64,000 bases of DNA, taken from contig CAVYPD010000041.1 in NCBI GenBank assembly GCA_963770275.1, positions 30,385 to 94,384 on the forward strand, read 5' to 3'. A program made the translations under genes and the position numbers. The DNA is from Roseiarcus sp963770275. GTDB lineage: Bacteria; Pseudomonadota; Alphaproteobacteria; Rhizobiales; Beijerinckiaceae. Of the stretch, positions 1-8,513 are shown one piece after another. Each line of letters starts with the position of its first letter. The first letter of the stretch is position 1. The notes beneath the pieces were generated by a model. It searched no databases. It saw nothing but the letters and a program-made list of their open reading frames with translations, and was not told the DNA's origin.

Positions 1-864
1 GCCGAGCACGTATCTCGAGAACGCTAAGGCCGCTCGCGCGGCTTCATCCATCTGAGCTTCGTCGGCGTTGTCGCTCAGATCGCGCCAAACCCTGATGTCA
101 GCGCCGACCTGGCCGCCCATCTTCACGAACGGCTCCATGACGACCGCGCCGGAATATCCGATCTCGCGCAGCGCCGTCCCGATTTCGTGCCAGGGCAGCC
201 CGCCTTTGCCGGGAACGCGCCGATTGTTCTCGCCGGTATGGAAATGGCCGAGCAGGGAGCCAGCGGTGCGGATCGCCTTGCCGAAACTATCCTCCTCGAT
301 GTTCATATGGAACGTGTCGAGCATGACCTTAACGTTGGGCTTGCCGACCTCCCGGACGAAGGCGACTCCCTCCTCGGCGGTGTTGAGGACATGGTTCTCG
401 AACCGGTTGAGCACTTCGAGGCACAGATTGACGCCGAGGTTGGCGGCAAAATCGGCGAGGCTAGAGATGCCCTCCAGGCCTCGCGCTCTGTCTCCCGGTT
501 TGTCGACTGGCTTCGAATAATCGATCGGCCAGTAGGAGTGCAGAGCGCCGCCGATGACGTGGATATCGAGTTTGGCGAGGTTGGTCAGGGTCTCTTCGAA
601 AAAGGCGCGGCCCGCTTTTCTGATCTCAGGGTCGGCGGAGGAAAGATTCCTCTGCTGGGATGGACCCAGTCCGGCCGTGATCACGATGCCGTTGTCTCGC
701 GCGGAACGGCCGACTTCGGCGATATGCGAAGGGCTATAGCTGTTCAGGTGATGAGCGGCGATTTCTATGACGTCGAAGCCCAGCTTGGCGACTTTCTCGA
801 CATATTTCAGGCAGTCGGCGCTCCATTCCTGCTCCCAGTACGAGTAATAAATGCCGAATTTCAA
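1..864 (-). CDS. dpe: D-allulose (D-psicose) 3-epimerase, runs off the left edge
   Basis: Predicted cytosolic TIM-barrel ketose 3-epimerase that interconverts D-allulose and D-fructose (also D-tagatose and D-sorbose), with a divalent metal. The frame opens MKFGIYYSYWEQEW and contains GALHSYWPIDYSKPVDK, CLEVLNRFENHVLNT, MLDTFHMNIEE, HFHTGENNRRVPGKGG and AVVMEPFV. As I recall the Agrobacterium enzyme, these carry the metal ligands (Glu, Asp, His, Glu). The 288 codons present match the family length of about 289, so only a residue or so and the stop are missing. The start is TTG at 864-862, with GGAGAC just upstream (874-869); no ATG fits the conserved N-terminus. It is the last gene of a minus-strand operon with a ribose-type ABC transporter and LacI regulator, so the operon probably imports a rare ketose that this enzyme feeds into fructose metabolism. 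The family is clear; the in vivo substrate is inferred. Confidence 0.9.
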   Translation of the reverse strand, partial: MKFGIYYSYWEQEWSADCLKYVEKVAKLGFDVIEIAAHHLNSYSPSHIAEVGRSARDNGIVITAGLGPSQQRNLSSADPEIRKAGRAFFEETLTNLAKLDIHVIGGALHSYWPIDYSKPVDKPGDRARGLEGISSLADFAANLGVNLCLEVLNRFENHVLNTAEEGVAFVREVGKPNVKVMLDTFHMNIEEDSFGKAIRTAGSLLGHFHTGENNRRVPGKGGLPWHEIGTALREIGYSGAVVMEPFVKMGGQVGADIRVWRDLSDNADEAQMDEAARAALAFSRYVLG

Positions 865-905
865 TTGCGTCTCCAGTCTTGAAGGGGCTTCATCCGCACT
901 CGGGC

Positions 906-1655
906 CTACGAAGCTGGCTCCGAATGCGCGCCGACGATATGGGCGACGACGGCGTTCATGCTGGTGTCGCGGGTCGCGTCGTCCGCGATGACCTGACCCT
1001 GGCGCAAGACGACAATGCGATCGGAGACCGAGAACACGTCGGTTAATCGGTGGCTGATCAAAATGACGGAAATGCCGTCCTTCTTGAGAGCACGGATGAG
1101 GTCCAGCACGTGCTCGACTTCTCGGACGGCGAGCGCGGCCGTCGGCTCGTCCATGATCACGAGCTTGGGGTTGAAGGTGAGCGCGCGGGCGATCGCGACC
1201 GACTGCTGTTGGCCGCCGGAGAGCTGACCCGTCATTTGGGACACGGAGGGAATGCGGGCGCCGAGCCGCGCGACCATCGCCTCCGCCTCGGCGTGCATGC
1301 GGTTGGTGTCGATGAACCTCACGCCGAGAACGGAGCGCGTCAGCTCGCGGCCGAGAAAAATGTTAGAGGCGACGTCGCGCATGCGGGCAAGCGCGAGGTC
1401 CTGATAGATCATCTCAATACCGGCCTCGCGAATGCGGCCCGGCTCCTTGCCGACAATGGAGACGCCGTCGAAGCGGATCTCGCCGGCGTCGGGACGATTG
1501 ACGCCGGTGATCGTCTTCATCAGCGTCGATTTGCCTGCGCCGTTGTCGCCAACGAGCGCCACCGCGCTGCCTGCGTCGACCGAGAAGGTGACGCCGCGCA
1601 AAGCTTCGATGGCGCCGAAGGATTTGCGGACATCCTTAAGCTCAAGAAGGCTCAT
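906..1655 (-). CDS. CUT2 sugar ABC transporter, single-domain ATP-binding protein (FrcA-like)
   Basis: ATPase of 249 aa that powers sugar import with the neighbouring permease. Visible motifs are Walker A GDNGAGKST (near residue 37), the signature LSGGQQQ (near 144), Walker B LVIMDEPTAAL and a switch histidine in LISHR. Most CUT2 (ribose-type) ATPases are double-length, about 500 aa. This single-domain form resembles the fructose transporter FrcA and presumably works as a homodimer. Its ATG overlaps the permease stop in an ATGA arrangement, which implies translational coupling. The epimerase gene follows after about 40 bp. Confidence 0.9.
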   Translation of the reverse strand: MSLLELKDVRKSFGAIEALRGVTFSVDAGSAVALVGDNGAGKSTLMKTITGVNRPDAGEIRFDGVSIVGKEPGRIREAGIEMIYQDLALARMRDVASNIFLGRELTRSVLGVRFIDTNRMHAEAEAMVARLGARIPSVSQMTGQLSGGQQQSVAIARALTFNPKLVIMDEPTAALAVREVEHVLDLIRALKKDGISVILISHRLTDVFSVSDRIVVLRQGQVIADDATRDTSMNAVVAHIVGAHSEPAS

Positions 1656-2641
1656 CGACGCCAGCCTTCTTTGCTATTGATGCGGTCGAGCCATACCGCG
1701 AGGATCAGCACCGCACCGATAGCGATTTGCTGGTAGAAAGGCCGCACGGCCATCAGATTCAGCCCGTTCTGCAGGACCCCCATGATCAGCGCGCCGATCA
1801 ACGTGCCAAGAACGCTGCCGCGGCCGCCGAACAGGTTTGTGCCGCCGAGAATTGTCGCTGTGATCGCGGTAAGCTCGTAGCTGAGGCCCGCGGTCGGCTC
1901 GCCCGAATTGACGCGAGCGGCGAACAGCAGACCGGCAAGGCCCGAGAGCAGGCCGGACAATGTGTAGATCAGCACTTTCATCCGCTTGACGCCCACGCCC
2001 ATCGCGCGCGCCGCGCCTTCGTTGTCGCCGATGACCTGCGCATAGACGCCGAAGCGCGTATGGGCGAGCAGCACGTGCGCTACGAGCGCGGCGAGCAGAA
2101 GGACTATGACCGGGGTCGGCACTCCGAACGGACGTCCCTGTCCAAGCCAAACGATCTCCGGGGGTAGGCCATAAATTGAAATGCCGTTGCTCAGCACCAG
2201 CGCGAAACCGCGCGCGATTCCAAGCATTCCGAGCGTGACGATGAACGGCGGAATCGCTGCCTTGGTGACGAGGAATCCATTGAGCGCGCCAGTGAGCGAC
2301 CCCGTTGCAAGACAACCCAGAACGCCGATCCACCAGGGGAGCTCAAGGTTGGAAGTCAGGATCGCGCCGACAACGCCCGAGAGCGCAAGAATCGATCCGA
2401 CCGAAAGGTCGATGCCTGCGGACGAAATGACAAATGTCATACCGATCGCCAACGTGCCGAACACCGACGTCGAGAGCAGGATATTGAGGATGTTGGAGAC
2501 GGAAAGGAACGCGTTCGACAACATCGCCATCGTCACGCAGAGAACCGCGAGCACGATGAGCGATTCAAGCCGCACCGCGGCTCCGCTGGCGAAGCGCGCG
2601 CGCCACGAGGGAGGCGCGGCGCCCGTTGACGCCGAAGTCAT
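1652..2641 (-). CDS. CUT2 sugar ABC transporter permease (RbsC/FrcC-like)
   Basis: Inner-membrane permease of 329 aa, normal for the RbsC family, with many hydrophobic segments from about residue 27 onward. Family signatures include GMTFVISSAGIDLSVGS (near residue 72), AIPPFIVTLGML and TATILGGTNLFGGRGSV. It forms the channel for the sugar delivered by the binding protein encoded just upstream and overlaps the ATPase gene by four bases. Substrate specificity cannot be read from a permease; the adjacent allulose epimerase suggests a rare ketohexose. Confidence 0.9.
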   Translation of the reverse strand: MTSASTGAAPPSWRARFASGAAVRLESLIVLAVLCVTMAMLSNAFLSVSNILNILLSTSVFGTLAIGMTFVISSAGIDLSVGSILALSGVVGAILTSNLELPWWIGVLGCLATGSLTGALNGFLVTKAAIPPFIVTLGMLGIARGFALVLSNGISIYGLPPEIVWLGQGRPFGVPTPVIVLLLAALVAHVLLAHTRFGVYAQVIGDNEGAARAMGVGVKRMKVLIYTLSGLLSGLAGLLFAARVNSGEPTAGLSYELTAITATILGGTNLFGGRGSVLGTLIGALIMGVLQNGLNLMAVRPFYQQIAIGAVLILAVWLDRINSKEGWRR

Positions 2642-2663
2642 CAGGCCATCCTCAAATCAAGTA

Positions 2664-2700
2664 GGCACGCCCGATCAGGCGCGCCAACGGAGCCAGTTGG
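2664..2700 (-). other. Stem-loops between binding-protein and permease genes
   Basis: Two adjacent inverted repeats lie directly after the binding-protein stop codon. CCAAC at 2684-2688 pairs with GTTGG at 2696-2700, and GGCACGCC at 2664-2671 pairs with GGCGCGCC at 2678-2685 apart from one mismatch. There is no T-run. Position and form suggest an mRNA-stabilising or partial-termination hairpin that favours binding-protein expression over the permease and ATPase. Confidence 0.45.
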
Positions 2701-2702
2701 AT

Positions 2703-3680
2703 TCACTTGACGTATTGCAGCATCGGATCCTTGTTCGCCTCGATGACCTCCTTAGACAGAACGAGTGTCGGGACATTGATCGTCTCTTGAACTTTGTCGC
2801 CGGCAAGGAGCTTTTTCACGTTCTCGACTGCCTGCTTGCCGACTAGATAGGGCAATTGCGCCACCGAGGCGTTGAGCCGGCCTGCCTTGATCGATTTGAC
2901 GGCGTTGGAGTTGCCGTCGACACCAATAACGATGAGCTTGTCCTTGCCCGCCGCGCGCGCCGCCTCGACCGAACCCAGCGCCATGTCGTCATTGGCGCAG
3001 AAGATGGCGACCAAATCCGGCGTTCGCTGCAGGGTGTCATTGGTGATGTTAGCGGCCTTCAGGCTATCCCAGTCGCCAGGCAGCGAAGCGACGATGTTGA
3101 GTCCCGGGGCCTGTTTCTTGAGCTCTTCGGCGAAGCCGTGCGCCCGCTTCTCGCCTGTGATGTTGCCGGAAAGGCCTTCGATCACCAGCACCGGCCCCTT
3201 GGCGTCTTTGCCGAGCACACTGACCAGATAGTCGGCGCCTTTTGCGCCCGCCGCCTCGTTGTCCGAACCGATGTGGAAGGCGATGTCGACGCCAGCTTTT
3301 TTGGTGATGGCGGGATCGAGATTGTTGTCCAGGTCGACGACTGGGATCTTCATCTCGTTCGCCTGCTTGAGGCAGGGCAAGAGGATGGTCGAATTGATCG
3401 CCGCGGTGATCATGGCCGCGGTCTTCTTCTGTAACATGGTGTTGCAGGCGTTGAGCTGCGGCTCGGCGGCCTGATCGGATTCGACCGCGTCCAGGAAGAT
3501 CTCGACACCGGCGTTCTTCCCGCCCTCGTCCACGCCCTTCTCCATCGCGCCCCAGAACGGATTGGAGAGCGTCTTCATCAGGACGCCGTAGACCGGCTTA
3601 TCGGCAGCGAAGGCGGCCGATCCCGCAAGGCCGAGCGCAAGCGCCGCGATTGAGGCGGCTAAAGTCGAACGTTTGAACAT
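2703..3680 (-). CDS. CUT2 sugar-binding periplasmic protein
   Basis: Ribose/galactose-type periplasmic binding protein of 325 aa. A signal peptide is evident (MFKRSTLAASIAALALGLAG, then AAFA). The mature protein starts KPVYGVLMKTLSNPFWGAMEKG, the family pattern in which residues after the first strand contact the sugar. Other landmarks are AAINSTILLPCLKQA, VVDLDNNLDPA, FCANDDMALGSVEAA and VIGVDGNSNAVKSI. It captures sugar for the permease and ATPase downstream. It starts 26 bp after the LacI gene stop, in the same operon. The rare-ketose assignment comes from the epimerase at the operon end. Confidence 0.9.
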   Translation of the reverse strand: MFKRSTLAASIAALALGLAGSAAFAADKPVYGVLMKTLSNPFWGAMEKGVDEGGKNAGVEIFLDAVESDQAAEPQLNACNTMLQKKTAAMITAAINSTILLPCLKQANEMKIPVVDLDNNLDPAITKKAGVDIAFHIGSDNEAAGAKGADYLVSVLGKDAKGPVLVIEGLSGNITGEKRAHGFAEELKKQAPGLNIVASLPGDWDSLKAANITNDTLQRTPDLVAIFCANDDMALGSVEAARAAGKDKLIVIGVDGNSNAVKSIKAGRLNASVAQLPYLVGKQAVENVKKLLAGDKVQETINVPTLVLSKEVIEANKDPMLQYVK

Positions 3681-3706
3681 GTCTCACTCCCTTGATGTTT
3701 TTGTGT

Positions 3707-4756
3707 TCATCGGACCTCCGCGACGGCCTTGAGCCGCGGGCGCGCTGACCCGGTCGATTCCCGCACCTTGAGGGTGCAGGGAAGTTCGATCCGTTCGACG
3801 TCGCTCTCCACCTCGCCCTTGAGGCGTCGCATCAGGAGGCGCCAGGCGGTGGAGGCGAAATCGTCGACCGGTTGGGCGACGGTAGTCAGATAGGGGCTGA
3901 GCGCCGACATCCAGTCGAAATCGTCGAAGCCGACAATCGACACGTCGCCGGGGATTTCGAGGCCGAGACTGCGCGCGGCCTTGATCGAGGCCAGGGCGCA
4001 AACGTTGGTGAGGGCGAAAATCGCGGTCGGCCGATCGGCGCGGTCGAGCTCGAGTTCGATCGCGCCGCGCTGGCTTTCGAGATCATGGCCGCCGTAGATG
4101 ACGCGGTCTCGCCCATCGAGCCCTGACTCGCTGAGAGCGCGCCGATAGCCGGCGATGCGCTGCTCGATATTGTTGAGACGCTTCGAATGGGTGAGAACGG
4201 CAATGTCGCGGTGTCCGAGGTCGATGAGGTGGCGCGCCGCCGCATAGCCGCCAGCGACGCAATCGGCGCGCACTGTGTCGAATCCCGGCGCGTCCGCCCC
4301 CCGGTCGATCAGCACCGTTGGGGGCACGCGCGAACCGTCTCTGCCGTCCTTGAGCGCCGGCATCGTATCATCGGCCGCCGGGACGACGATCAGCCCGTCG
4401 ATGCGGCGAGCGACGAGCGCCTCGATACGGCGGCGCTCGTTCGCGGCGTCCTCGCTCGTCGAGACGATGAGGAGATCGTAGCCGTCGCGTTCGGCAAGCG
4501 CCTCGACTCCGTTCACAAGGCTGGCGAAGAAGACATTGGTGATGTCGGGGACGACCATGCCGATGAGGCGAGTAGACCGGCCGCGAAGGGCGCTGGCTGC
4601 ACGGTCGAGTCGATAATCGAGCGCCCCGATCGCTTCGAGCACCTTGCGGCGGCTCGCCTCTCCAACCGGACGGACGCCATTGACGACATTGGAGGCAGTC
4701 GCGACCGAAACCCCCGCGCGGAGCGCGACGTCGCGAATGGTGGGCGCTCTCCCCAT
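3707..4756 (-). CDS. LacI-family transcriptional regulator of the rare-sugar operon
   Basis: Regulator of 349 aa from the chosen ATG. The N-terminal helix-turn-helix is PTIRDVALRAGVSVATASNV (residues 4-23) and the hinge helix lies around ALRGRSTRLIG. The rest is a periplasmic-binding-protein-like effector domain (IGMVVPDITNVFFASL, IFALTNVCALASIKAA, IVGFDDFDWM). A TTG at 4786 would add ten residues, but ATG 4756 puts the HTH at the usual distance and has GGGAGG upstream. It is the first gene of the operon; in related Agrobacterium/Rhizobium clusters a LacI regulator next to the epimerase responds to psicose. A candidate operator lies just upstream. Confidence 0.85.
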   Translation of the reverse strand: MGRAPTIRDVALRAGVSVATASNVVNGVRPVGEASRRKVLEAIGALDYRLDRAASALRGRSTRLIGMVVPDITNVFFASLVNGVEALAERDGYDLLIVSTSEDAANERRRIEALVARRIDGLIVVPAADDTMPALKDGRDGSRVPPTVLIDRGADAPGFDTVRADCVAGGYAAARHLIDLGHRDIAVLTHSKRLNNIEQRIAGYRRALSESGLDGRDRVIYGGHDLESQRGAIELELDRADRPTAIFALTNVCALASIKAARSLGLEIPGDVSIVGFDDFDWMSALSPYLTTVAQPVDDFASTAWRLLMRRLKGEVESDVERIELPCTLKVRESTGSARPRLKAVAEVR

Positions 4757-4812
4757 CGACCGTTCGCCTCCCGGCGTCGCCGACAATCGAGCCGGCTCGC
4801 TGCCGGCTTCTC

Positions 4813-4824
4813 TATAACGTTTTA
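4813..4824. promoter_or_regulatory. Candidate LacI-type operator
   Basis: The sequence TATAACGTTTTA is palindromic at 10 of 12 positions around a central CG, the classic LacI-family operator form. It lies about 57 bp upstream of the LacI gene start, where autoregulation of the whole operon would act. This is inference from form and position. Confidence 0.45.
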
Positions 4825-4865
4825 GGCTACGTCTCGGCTCAGCTCAATGTCAAGCAGCCCTCGCC

Positions 4866-5894
4866 TCAACTGCGCTCGATCGGCTTCGACCGCGAGAGCG
4901 CGACCGTCTCGCGCTGGGCGCGCCGTGAGGAGAGCGGCGGCAGGCCGCGCAGGATGAGATCGGCGTCGGCGACCGTCTGCCGCCCGATCTCGTATAGCGC
5001 ATCGGTCATCGCGCCGGCCCGATGCGGCGACAACAACAGGCCCTCGACCTTTCGCGCCGGCTCGTCGCTCGGCGCGGGCTCTTGCGGAAAGACGTCGGTC
5101 GCGGCGCGGAACCGACCGCTTTCGACCTGCCGCAGGAATTCGGGGAAATCGACCACCCCCGCCCGGCTCATCAACAGGAACACAGAGCCAGGCGCGATCA
5201 TCTCGAATTCACGTTTTCCGAGGAAACCCTGGTTCGCGCTGGTCACGGCGGCGAACACGACGATGATCTGGCTTGTTTTCAACACCTCCTCGAGCGACGC
5301 GGAGGCGACACCGAAGCCGGCCATGAAATGGTCGGACACCCACGGATCGTAGGCCTTGATCGGGCAGCCGAATGGCGCGAGGAGCGGCGTAAAGGCGCGC
5401 GCAAGATCACCAAAGCCGATGAGGCCCATCCGCGCGCCGTAAAGCGAGAAGCAGCCCTCGGCGCCGTCGAGCAGCCATTTCTCCTGGCCGCGCCGCATCG
5501 CGCGGTCCGCTGTGGTCACGCCGCGGCAAAGGTCGATGGCCATTCCGAGCGCCATCTCGGCGACCGGTTTGGCGAAAGCGGAGCCCGGCGCCAGCACATG
5601 GATACCGCGCTCAAAGCAGACGTCGTAGTCCACGTTCTGAAGGAAATTGGTCTCGACGTTGATGATGGCGCGCAGCTTCGACGCGCGGTCGAGGCGCGCC
5701 TTCGGCATGTCGCTCTGGCCGATCAAAAGCGCCATCTCGGGAAGATAGGATTCGAAGCGCTCGGCCGGCATGCGGCCGGGCCCTTCGTGAATCGCGAGCT
5801 CCCCAAGGTCCTTCAGCCGCGCCCAGATCTTCGGTTCGAAGATCTCCTCGAGCGACCGCGGCTGCGGATCGATCACGATCAGGGGTTTGGCCAC
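4866..5894 (-). CDS. D-isomer-specific 2-hydroxyacid dehydrogenase
   Basis: NAD(P)-dependent oxidoreductase of about 342 aa from the chosen start. The Rossmann domain contains MGLIGFGDLARAFTPLLAPF followed by AYDPW in place of the usual GxGxxG/aspartate region. The family catalytic residues are recognisable as Arg in LLMSRAGVVD, Glu in VFPQEPAP and His in LLSPHRAG. The frame is open to 5936, but GGGAGGA lies five bases before a GTG at 5894, giving a mature-looking N-terminus (VAKPLIVIDPQPRS). It is transcribed toward the rare-sugar operon but separated from it by about 110 bp containing the candidate operator, so it may be a separate unit. Substrate unknown. Confidence 0.8.
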   Translation of the reverse strand: MAKPLIVIDPQPRSLEEIFEPKIWARLKDLGELAIHEGPGRMPAERFESYLPEMALLIGQSDMPKARLDRASKLRAIINVETNFLQNVDYDVCFERGIHVLAPGSAFAKPVAEMALGMAIDLCRGVTTADRAMRRGQEKWLLDGAEGCFSLYGARMGLIGFGDLARAFTPLLAPFGCPIKAYDPWVSDHFMAGFGVASASLEEVLKTSQIIVVFAAVTSANQGFLGKREFEMIAPGSVFLLMSRAGVVDFPEFLRQVESGRFRAATDVFPQEPAPSDEPARKVEGLLLSPHRAGAMTDALYEIGRQTVADADLILRGLPPLSSRRAQRETVALSRSKPIERS

Positions 5895-6397
5895 CACTCT
5901 CCTCCCATGAGACTTCCGCCGTCGCCGTGCGGGCAAGTCGAAGCGATACCACGCAACGGCGCGGTTCGGCCAAGGTCAAAGTGGCGGAGTAAACGCCAAT
6001 AAAGGCCAATAAACGCTAGTAAACGCTAGTAAAATAGCTAGCGTTTACTAGCGTTTATTTTTTCGAAACGAGACTTATCAATGGGTTACGAGCCGATTTA
6101 AATAAAAAAATCTTCTCCCTTTCACACCGCCTCCGAAATGCCAAGCGCACAGCGCGCTCGGTTCGTCGATTGGGAAAACAATAGCACGAGTTTCAGCTTT
6201 TCGCCAGAGATTTCCGCAGTGCGGGTCGGGTCGACGCAACCTCTCGATCACGCATTCGCGAGCCCCGGGCGGAAGCGGCAAAGACGGAACATTTCGCCTT
6301 GCGAGTGCAGACGCGCGAGGCTATCGCAGCGCGTTCGGGATCGGCATTGGCGACTGTCTATCGCTTCATGCGTCAAGCAGCATAAGGGGAGGCAGCG
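5895..6397. other. Intergenic region holding the dispersed repeat; no convincing gene
   Basis: This 0.5-kb stretch holds repeat copy 1 (5990-6119). The frame ending in TAA at about 6383 reads TREAIAARSGSALATVYRFM, slightly reminiscent of a helix-turn-helix tail, but has no usable start. I treat it as non-coding or a remnant. The promoters of the flanking divergent genes must lie here. Confidence 0.5.
5990..6119. repeat. Dispersed iteron/hairpin repeat, copy 1
   Basis: Ten-base units of the form TAAACGCTAG recur in tandem from 5990 and are then inverted. The core is a perfect 22-bp inverted repeat (6008-6029 with 6038-6059) around an eight-base loop (TAAAATAG) and is followed by a T-run. About 60 bp of further sequence (CGAAACGAG..., ending AAAAAAATCTTCTCCC) is also shared with a second copy at 43270-43396. 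Copy 1 lies just upstream of the hydroxyacid dehydrogenase gene (start 5894). It could terminate transcription, bind a protein cooperatively, or be a small non-autonomous mobile repeat. Confidence 0.8.
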
Positions 6398-6613
6398 GTG
6401 AAAGAGAACGACATGCAATACCGAAACGCTCGCCTTAGGCGCAAGATCGAGGGCGCGCTGAAAACCCGTCCGGAGCTAGAACCCGTTGTAAACGGCATTG
6501 CGTTGAAGCAGCCCGCGAACGCTTCTCTGGAACAGGTTCAGGCCAATCTGCAAGAACGTGCGCGCGCCATCATCGCGGCCAAACCGGAGCTTGACGGCTA
6601 TTTCGACCTTTGA
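6398..6613 (+). CDS. Small hypothetical protein (71 aa)
   Basis: A short frame with a strong ribosome-binding site (AGGGGAGG at 6385-6392, five bases before a GTG start). The product is mostly charged and predicted helical: MKENDMQYRNARLRRKIEGA, then RPELEPVVNGIALKQPANAS, LEQVQANLQERARAIIAAKP and ELDGYFDL. It has no signal peptide or membrane segment. I do not recognise the family. The Shine-Dalgarno sequence and codon usage support a real gene. It sits alone between the repeat region and a convergent hydrolase gene. Confidence 0.6.
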   Translation: MKENDMQYRNARLRRKIEGALKTRPELEPVVNGIALKQPANASLEQVQANLQERARAIIAAKPELDGYFDL

Positions 6614-6651
6614 CCGCATTTCGCACGCGTCCTCCGTGAGGCCTGCGCCGC

Positions 6652-7635
6652 TCATCGCTTCTGCGCCTCCATGAAGTCGCGCACCAGCGCCGCAATTTCA
6701 TCGGCTTTGGTGTCGAGTGCGAAGTGGCTGGCGTCGAGAACGTGAATTTGAGCGTCGGGCACGTCCTTCCGATAGCGTTCCGGCTCGCCGAGATCGAAGG
6801 ACAAGTCATGCTTGCCCCAGATCACCAGCAAAGGCGGCTGCTTCTCGCGCATCCAGGCCTGCCACTTAGGATAGGCGTCGACGTTCGTTCGATAGTCGTA
6901 AAAGAGCTCGGTCTGGATATCCGCTTGCCCCGGCTGGCTTAGAAAAGCCAGTTCGTCCGTCCAAAGATCCGGGTCGTACGGTTCCGGGTTTGGATCATCG
7001 CCCGCATGGCGGGCGCGGGTCGTCGCCAGCGAGAGGAAATTGGCGCGAAACGCGCTCTCATGGGCGGCGCGATCCGCCCAAAAGGCGCGACGCGGTTTCC
7101 AAAGCTCGCCCAAGCCTTCGTTATGCGCGACCGCGTCTTGAACGATAAGCGCCTCGACCCGCTCCGGGTGGGCAAGCGCCATACGGAAGCCCACCGGGCC
7201 GCCGTAATCCTGCATGTAGAGCGTGTAGTGCGACAAACCGATCGATTGGGTGAAGTCGTCCATCACCGACGCGATATGGTCGAAGGTGTAGTTGAACGCT
7301 TTCGGGTCCGGCCAGTCGCTATGCCCGAATCCCGGATAGTCGGGCGCGACCAAGTGATAGCGGTCGGAAAGCCGGGCAAAAAGCGGCTCGAACATCCGCG
7401 ATGACGAAGGAAATCCGTGCAGCAAGAGGAGCGTCGGCGCATCGCTCGGCCCAGCCTCCCGGTAGAAGATGGAGAGCCCGTCGACCTTTGTCGTGCGATA
7501 GAAAGTCGGATGTTCCACAAGGCTCTCCCCCCGGACCGGCCCCTGCGACAAAGCCAAAGCCATTAAGGCCGCGAAGGCCATGCAGCAGGCCGAGCGAAAC
7601 GGATCCAAACGGCGCAATGACTGGCTCACCATCAT
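6652..7635 (-). CDS. Exported alpha/beta-hydrolase (epoxide hydrolase/haloalkane dehalogenase-like)
   Basis: Protein of 327 aa with an N-terminal signal sequence (hydrophobic stretch CCMAFAALMALALSQG). The oxyanion-hole motif is LLLHGFPSSSRMF (near residue 73). The nucleophile elbow reads LYMQDYGGPVGF, with Asp as nucleophile as in epoxide hydrolases and haloalkane dehalogenases. The catalytic His is in LDASHFALDT, and LLVIWGKHDLSFD carries the usual acid-loop region. GGGGA precedes the ATG. It is monocistronic and convergent with the small gene upstream. The natural substrate cannot be deduced. Confidence 0.8.
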   Translation of the reverse strand: MMVSQSLRRLDPFRSACCMAFAALMALALSQGPVRGESLVEHPTFYRTTKVDGLSIFYREAGPSDAPTLLLLHGFPSSSRMFEPLFARLSDRYHLVAPDYPGFGHSDWPDPKAFNYTFDHIASVMDDFTQSIGLSHYTLYMQDYGGPVGFRMALAHPERVEALIVQDAVAHNEGLGELWKPRRAFWADRAAHESAFRANFLSLATTRARHAGDDPNPEPYDPDLWTDELAFLSQPGQADIQTELFYDYRTNVDAYPKWQAWMREKQPPLLVIWGKHDLSFDLGEPERYRKDVPDAQIHVLDASHFALDTKADEIAALVRDFMEAQKR

Positions 7636-7875
7636 TCATCCCCGCGCTAGCCGGGATGCCGCTTTTTGGACGCGAGCCCGGACATACGCCGCCATGTAAC
7701 TTTGACGTTCATATCGCGAATTTCAACTCAGACTCTCCGCACGACCAAAAATTCCCGATCAATGCCGAAAAAATGAAGGAGTGAACAGGTAACTTGCGAC
7801 GTTGCCCCGTCCCGCGCACGACTCAAACTGTGGGCGAGCACGCAACCCCATGATTAAGCGAAGGGCGAACGCCTC

Positions 7876-8448
7876 GTGACAATGCGCCGAACTCTATGTG
7901 CAGGATTTGCCGCACTGCTGTTGTCCGGGCAGATGTCTTTCGCCCAAACGCCGATCGACATCTACGCGTTCTTTCAAAAGGCGAGCGACCTCGGCGGCGA
8001 CGGTCTCGCTCGTAAGACAAAGATCGTTGATGCGCGAGAGGCGAAGCCGGGCGAAGTCGTCGTCACCGTCATCAAAGGGGAAGGCAAGGAAACGCAGAGC
8101 CCGCCCGCTAAAGCAGGCGACATGGTGGTTCGCAATCGGTGTCCTGAAAGCGGAAACGAGGAGTTCCTCGTGCCCAGTGCGAAATTCGCCAGCCGATACG
8201 AAGGGCCGACCGGACCCGCAGGCGACGACGGCTGGCGTCCATATCGGCCGCGCGGCGCGGATATGCGCTTCGTCGTGGTGACGGAAAAGGACGGCGAGTT
8301 CACCTTCACGGCGCCCTGGGGCGAGACAATGGTCGCACGTCCCGGCGATGCGATCGTGCAGGACGCCCAGGACCCGAAGGACACCTACAGGGTTCAGAAA
8401 GCCGCCTTCGCTTGCACCTATGAGGAAATTCGATCGCCCTCGAAGTGA
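7876..8448 (+). CDS. Secreted hypothetical protein (190 aa)
   Basis: Begins with GTG at 7876 (ATG two codons later) and a clear signal peptide, MTMRRTLCAGFAALLLSGQM followed by SFAQ. The mature part is hydrophilic and has two cysteines (NRCPESGNEE and AFACTYEE). It contains GDMVVRN and TFTAPWGETMVARPGDAIVQ, a pattern resembling proteins that carry a PGD-type beta motif, and ends TYRVQKAAFACTYEEIRSPS. No enzymatic motif is visible. It is followed at once by dusA on the same strand. Confidence 0.65.
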   Translation: MTMRRTLCAGFAALLLSGQMSFAQTPIDIYAFFQKASDLGGDGLARKTKIVDAREAKPGEVVVTVIKGEGKETQSPPAKAGDMVVRNRCPESGNEEFLVPSAKFASRYEGPTGPAGDDGWRPYRPRGADMRFVVVTEKDGEFTFTAPWGETMVARPGDAIVQDAQDPKDTYRVQKAAFACTYEEIRSPSK

Positions 8449-8513
8449 AGAGAATTGCCGCTAGACGTGGCGGCTGCAACGCCGTCGGCGACAATTGCGT
8501 GCGCCTTCCCTAT

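Noticed and set aside
187..882. Plus-strand frame of 231 codons
   Set aside because: Shadow of the allulose epimerase on the minus strand, which matches its family end to end.
5022..6002. Plus-strand frame of 326 codons
   Set aside because: Antisense to the hydroxyacid dehydrogenase; arginine/glutamate-rich product without domain features.
5990..6060. Short regular repeats considered as a CRISPR array
   Set aside because: Units are only 10 bp with no spacers and they invert at the centre; no cas genes in the window.
6183..6385. Frame with a helix-turn-helix-like tail
   Set aside because: No start codon near the conserved part and no upstream homology; treated as intergenic.
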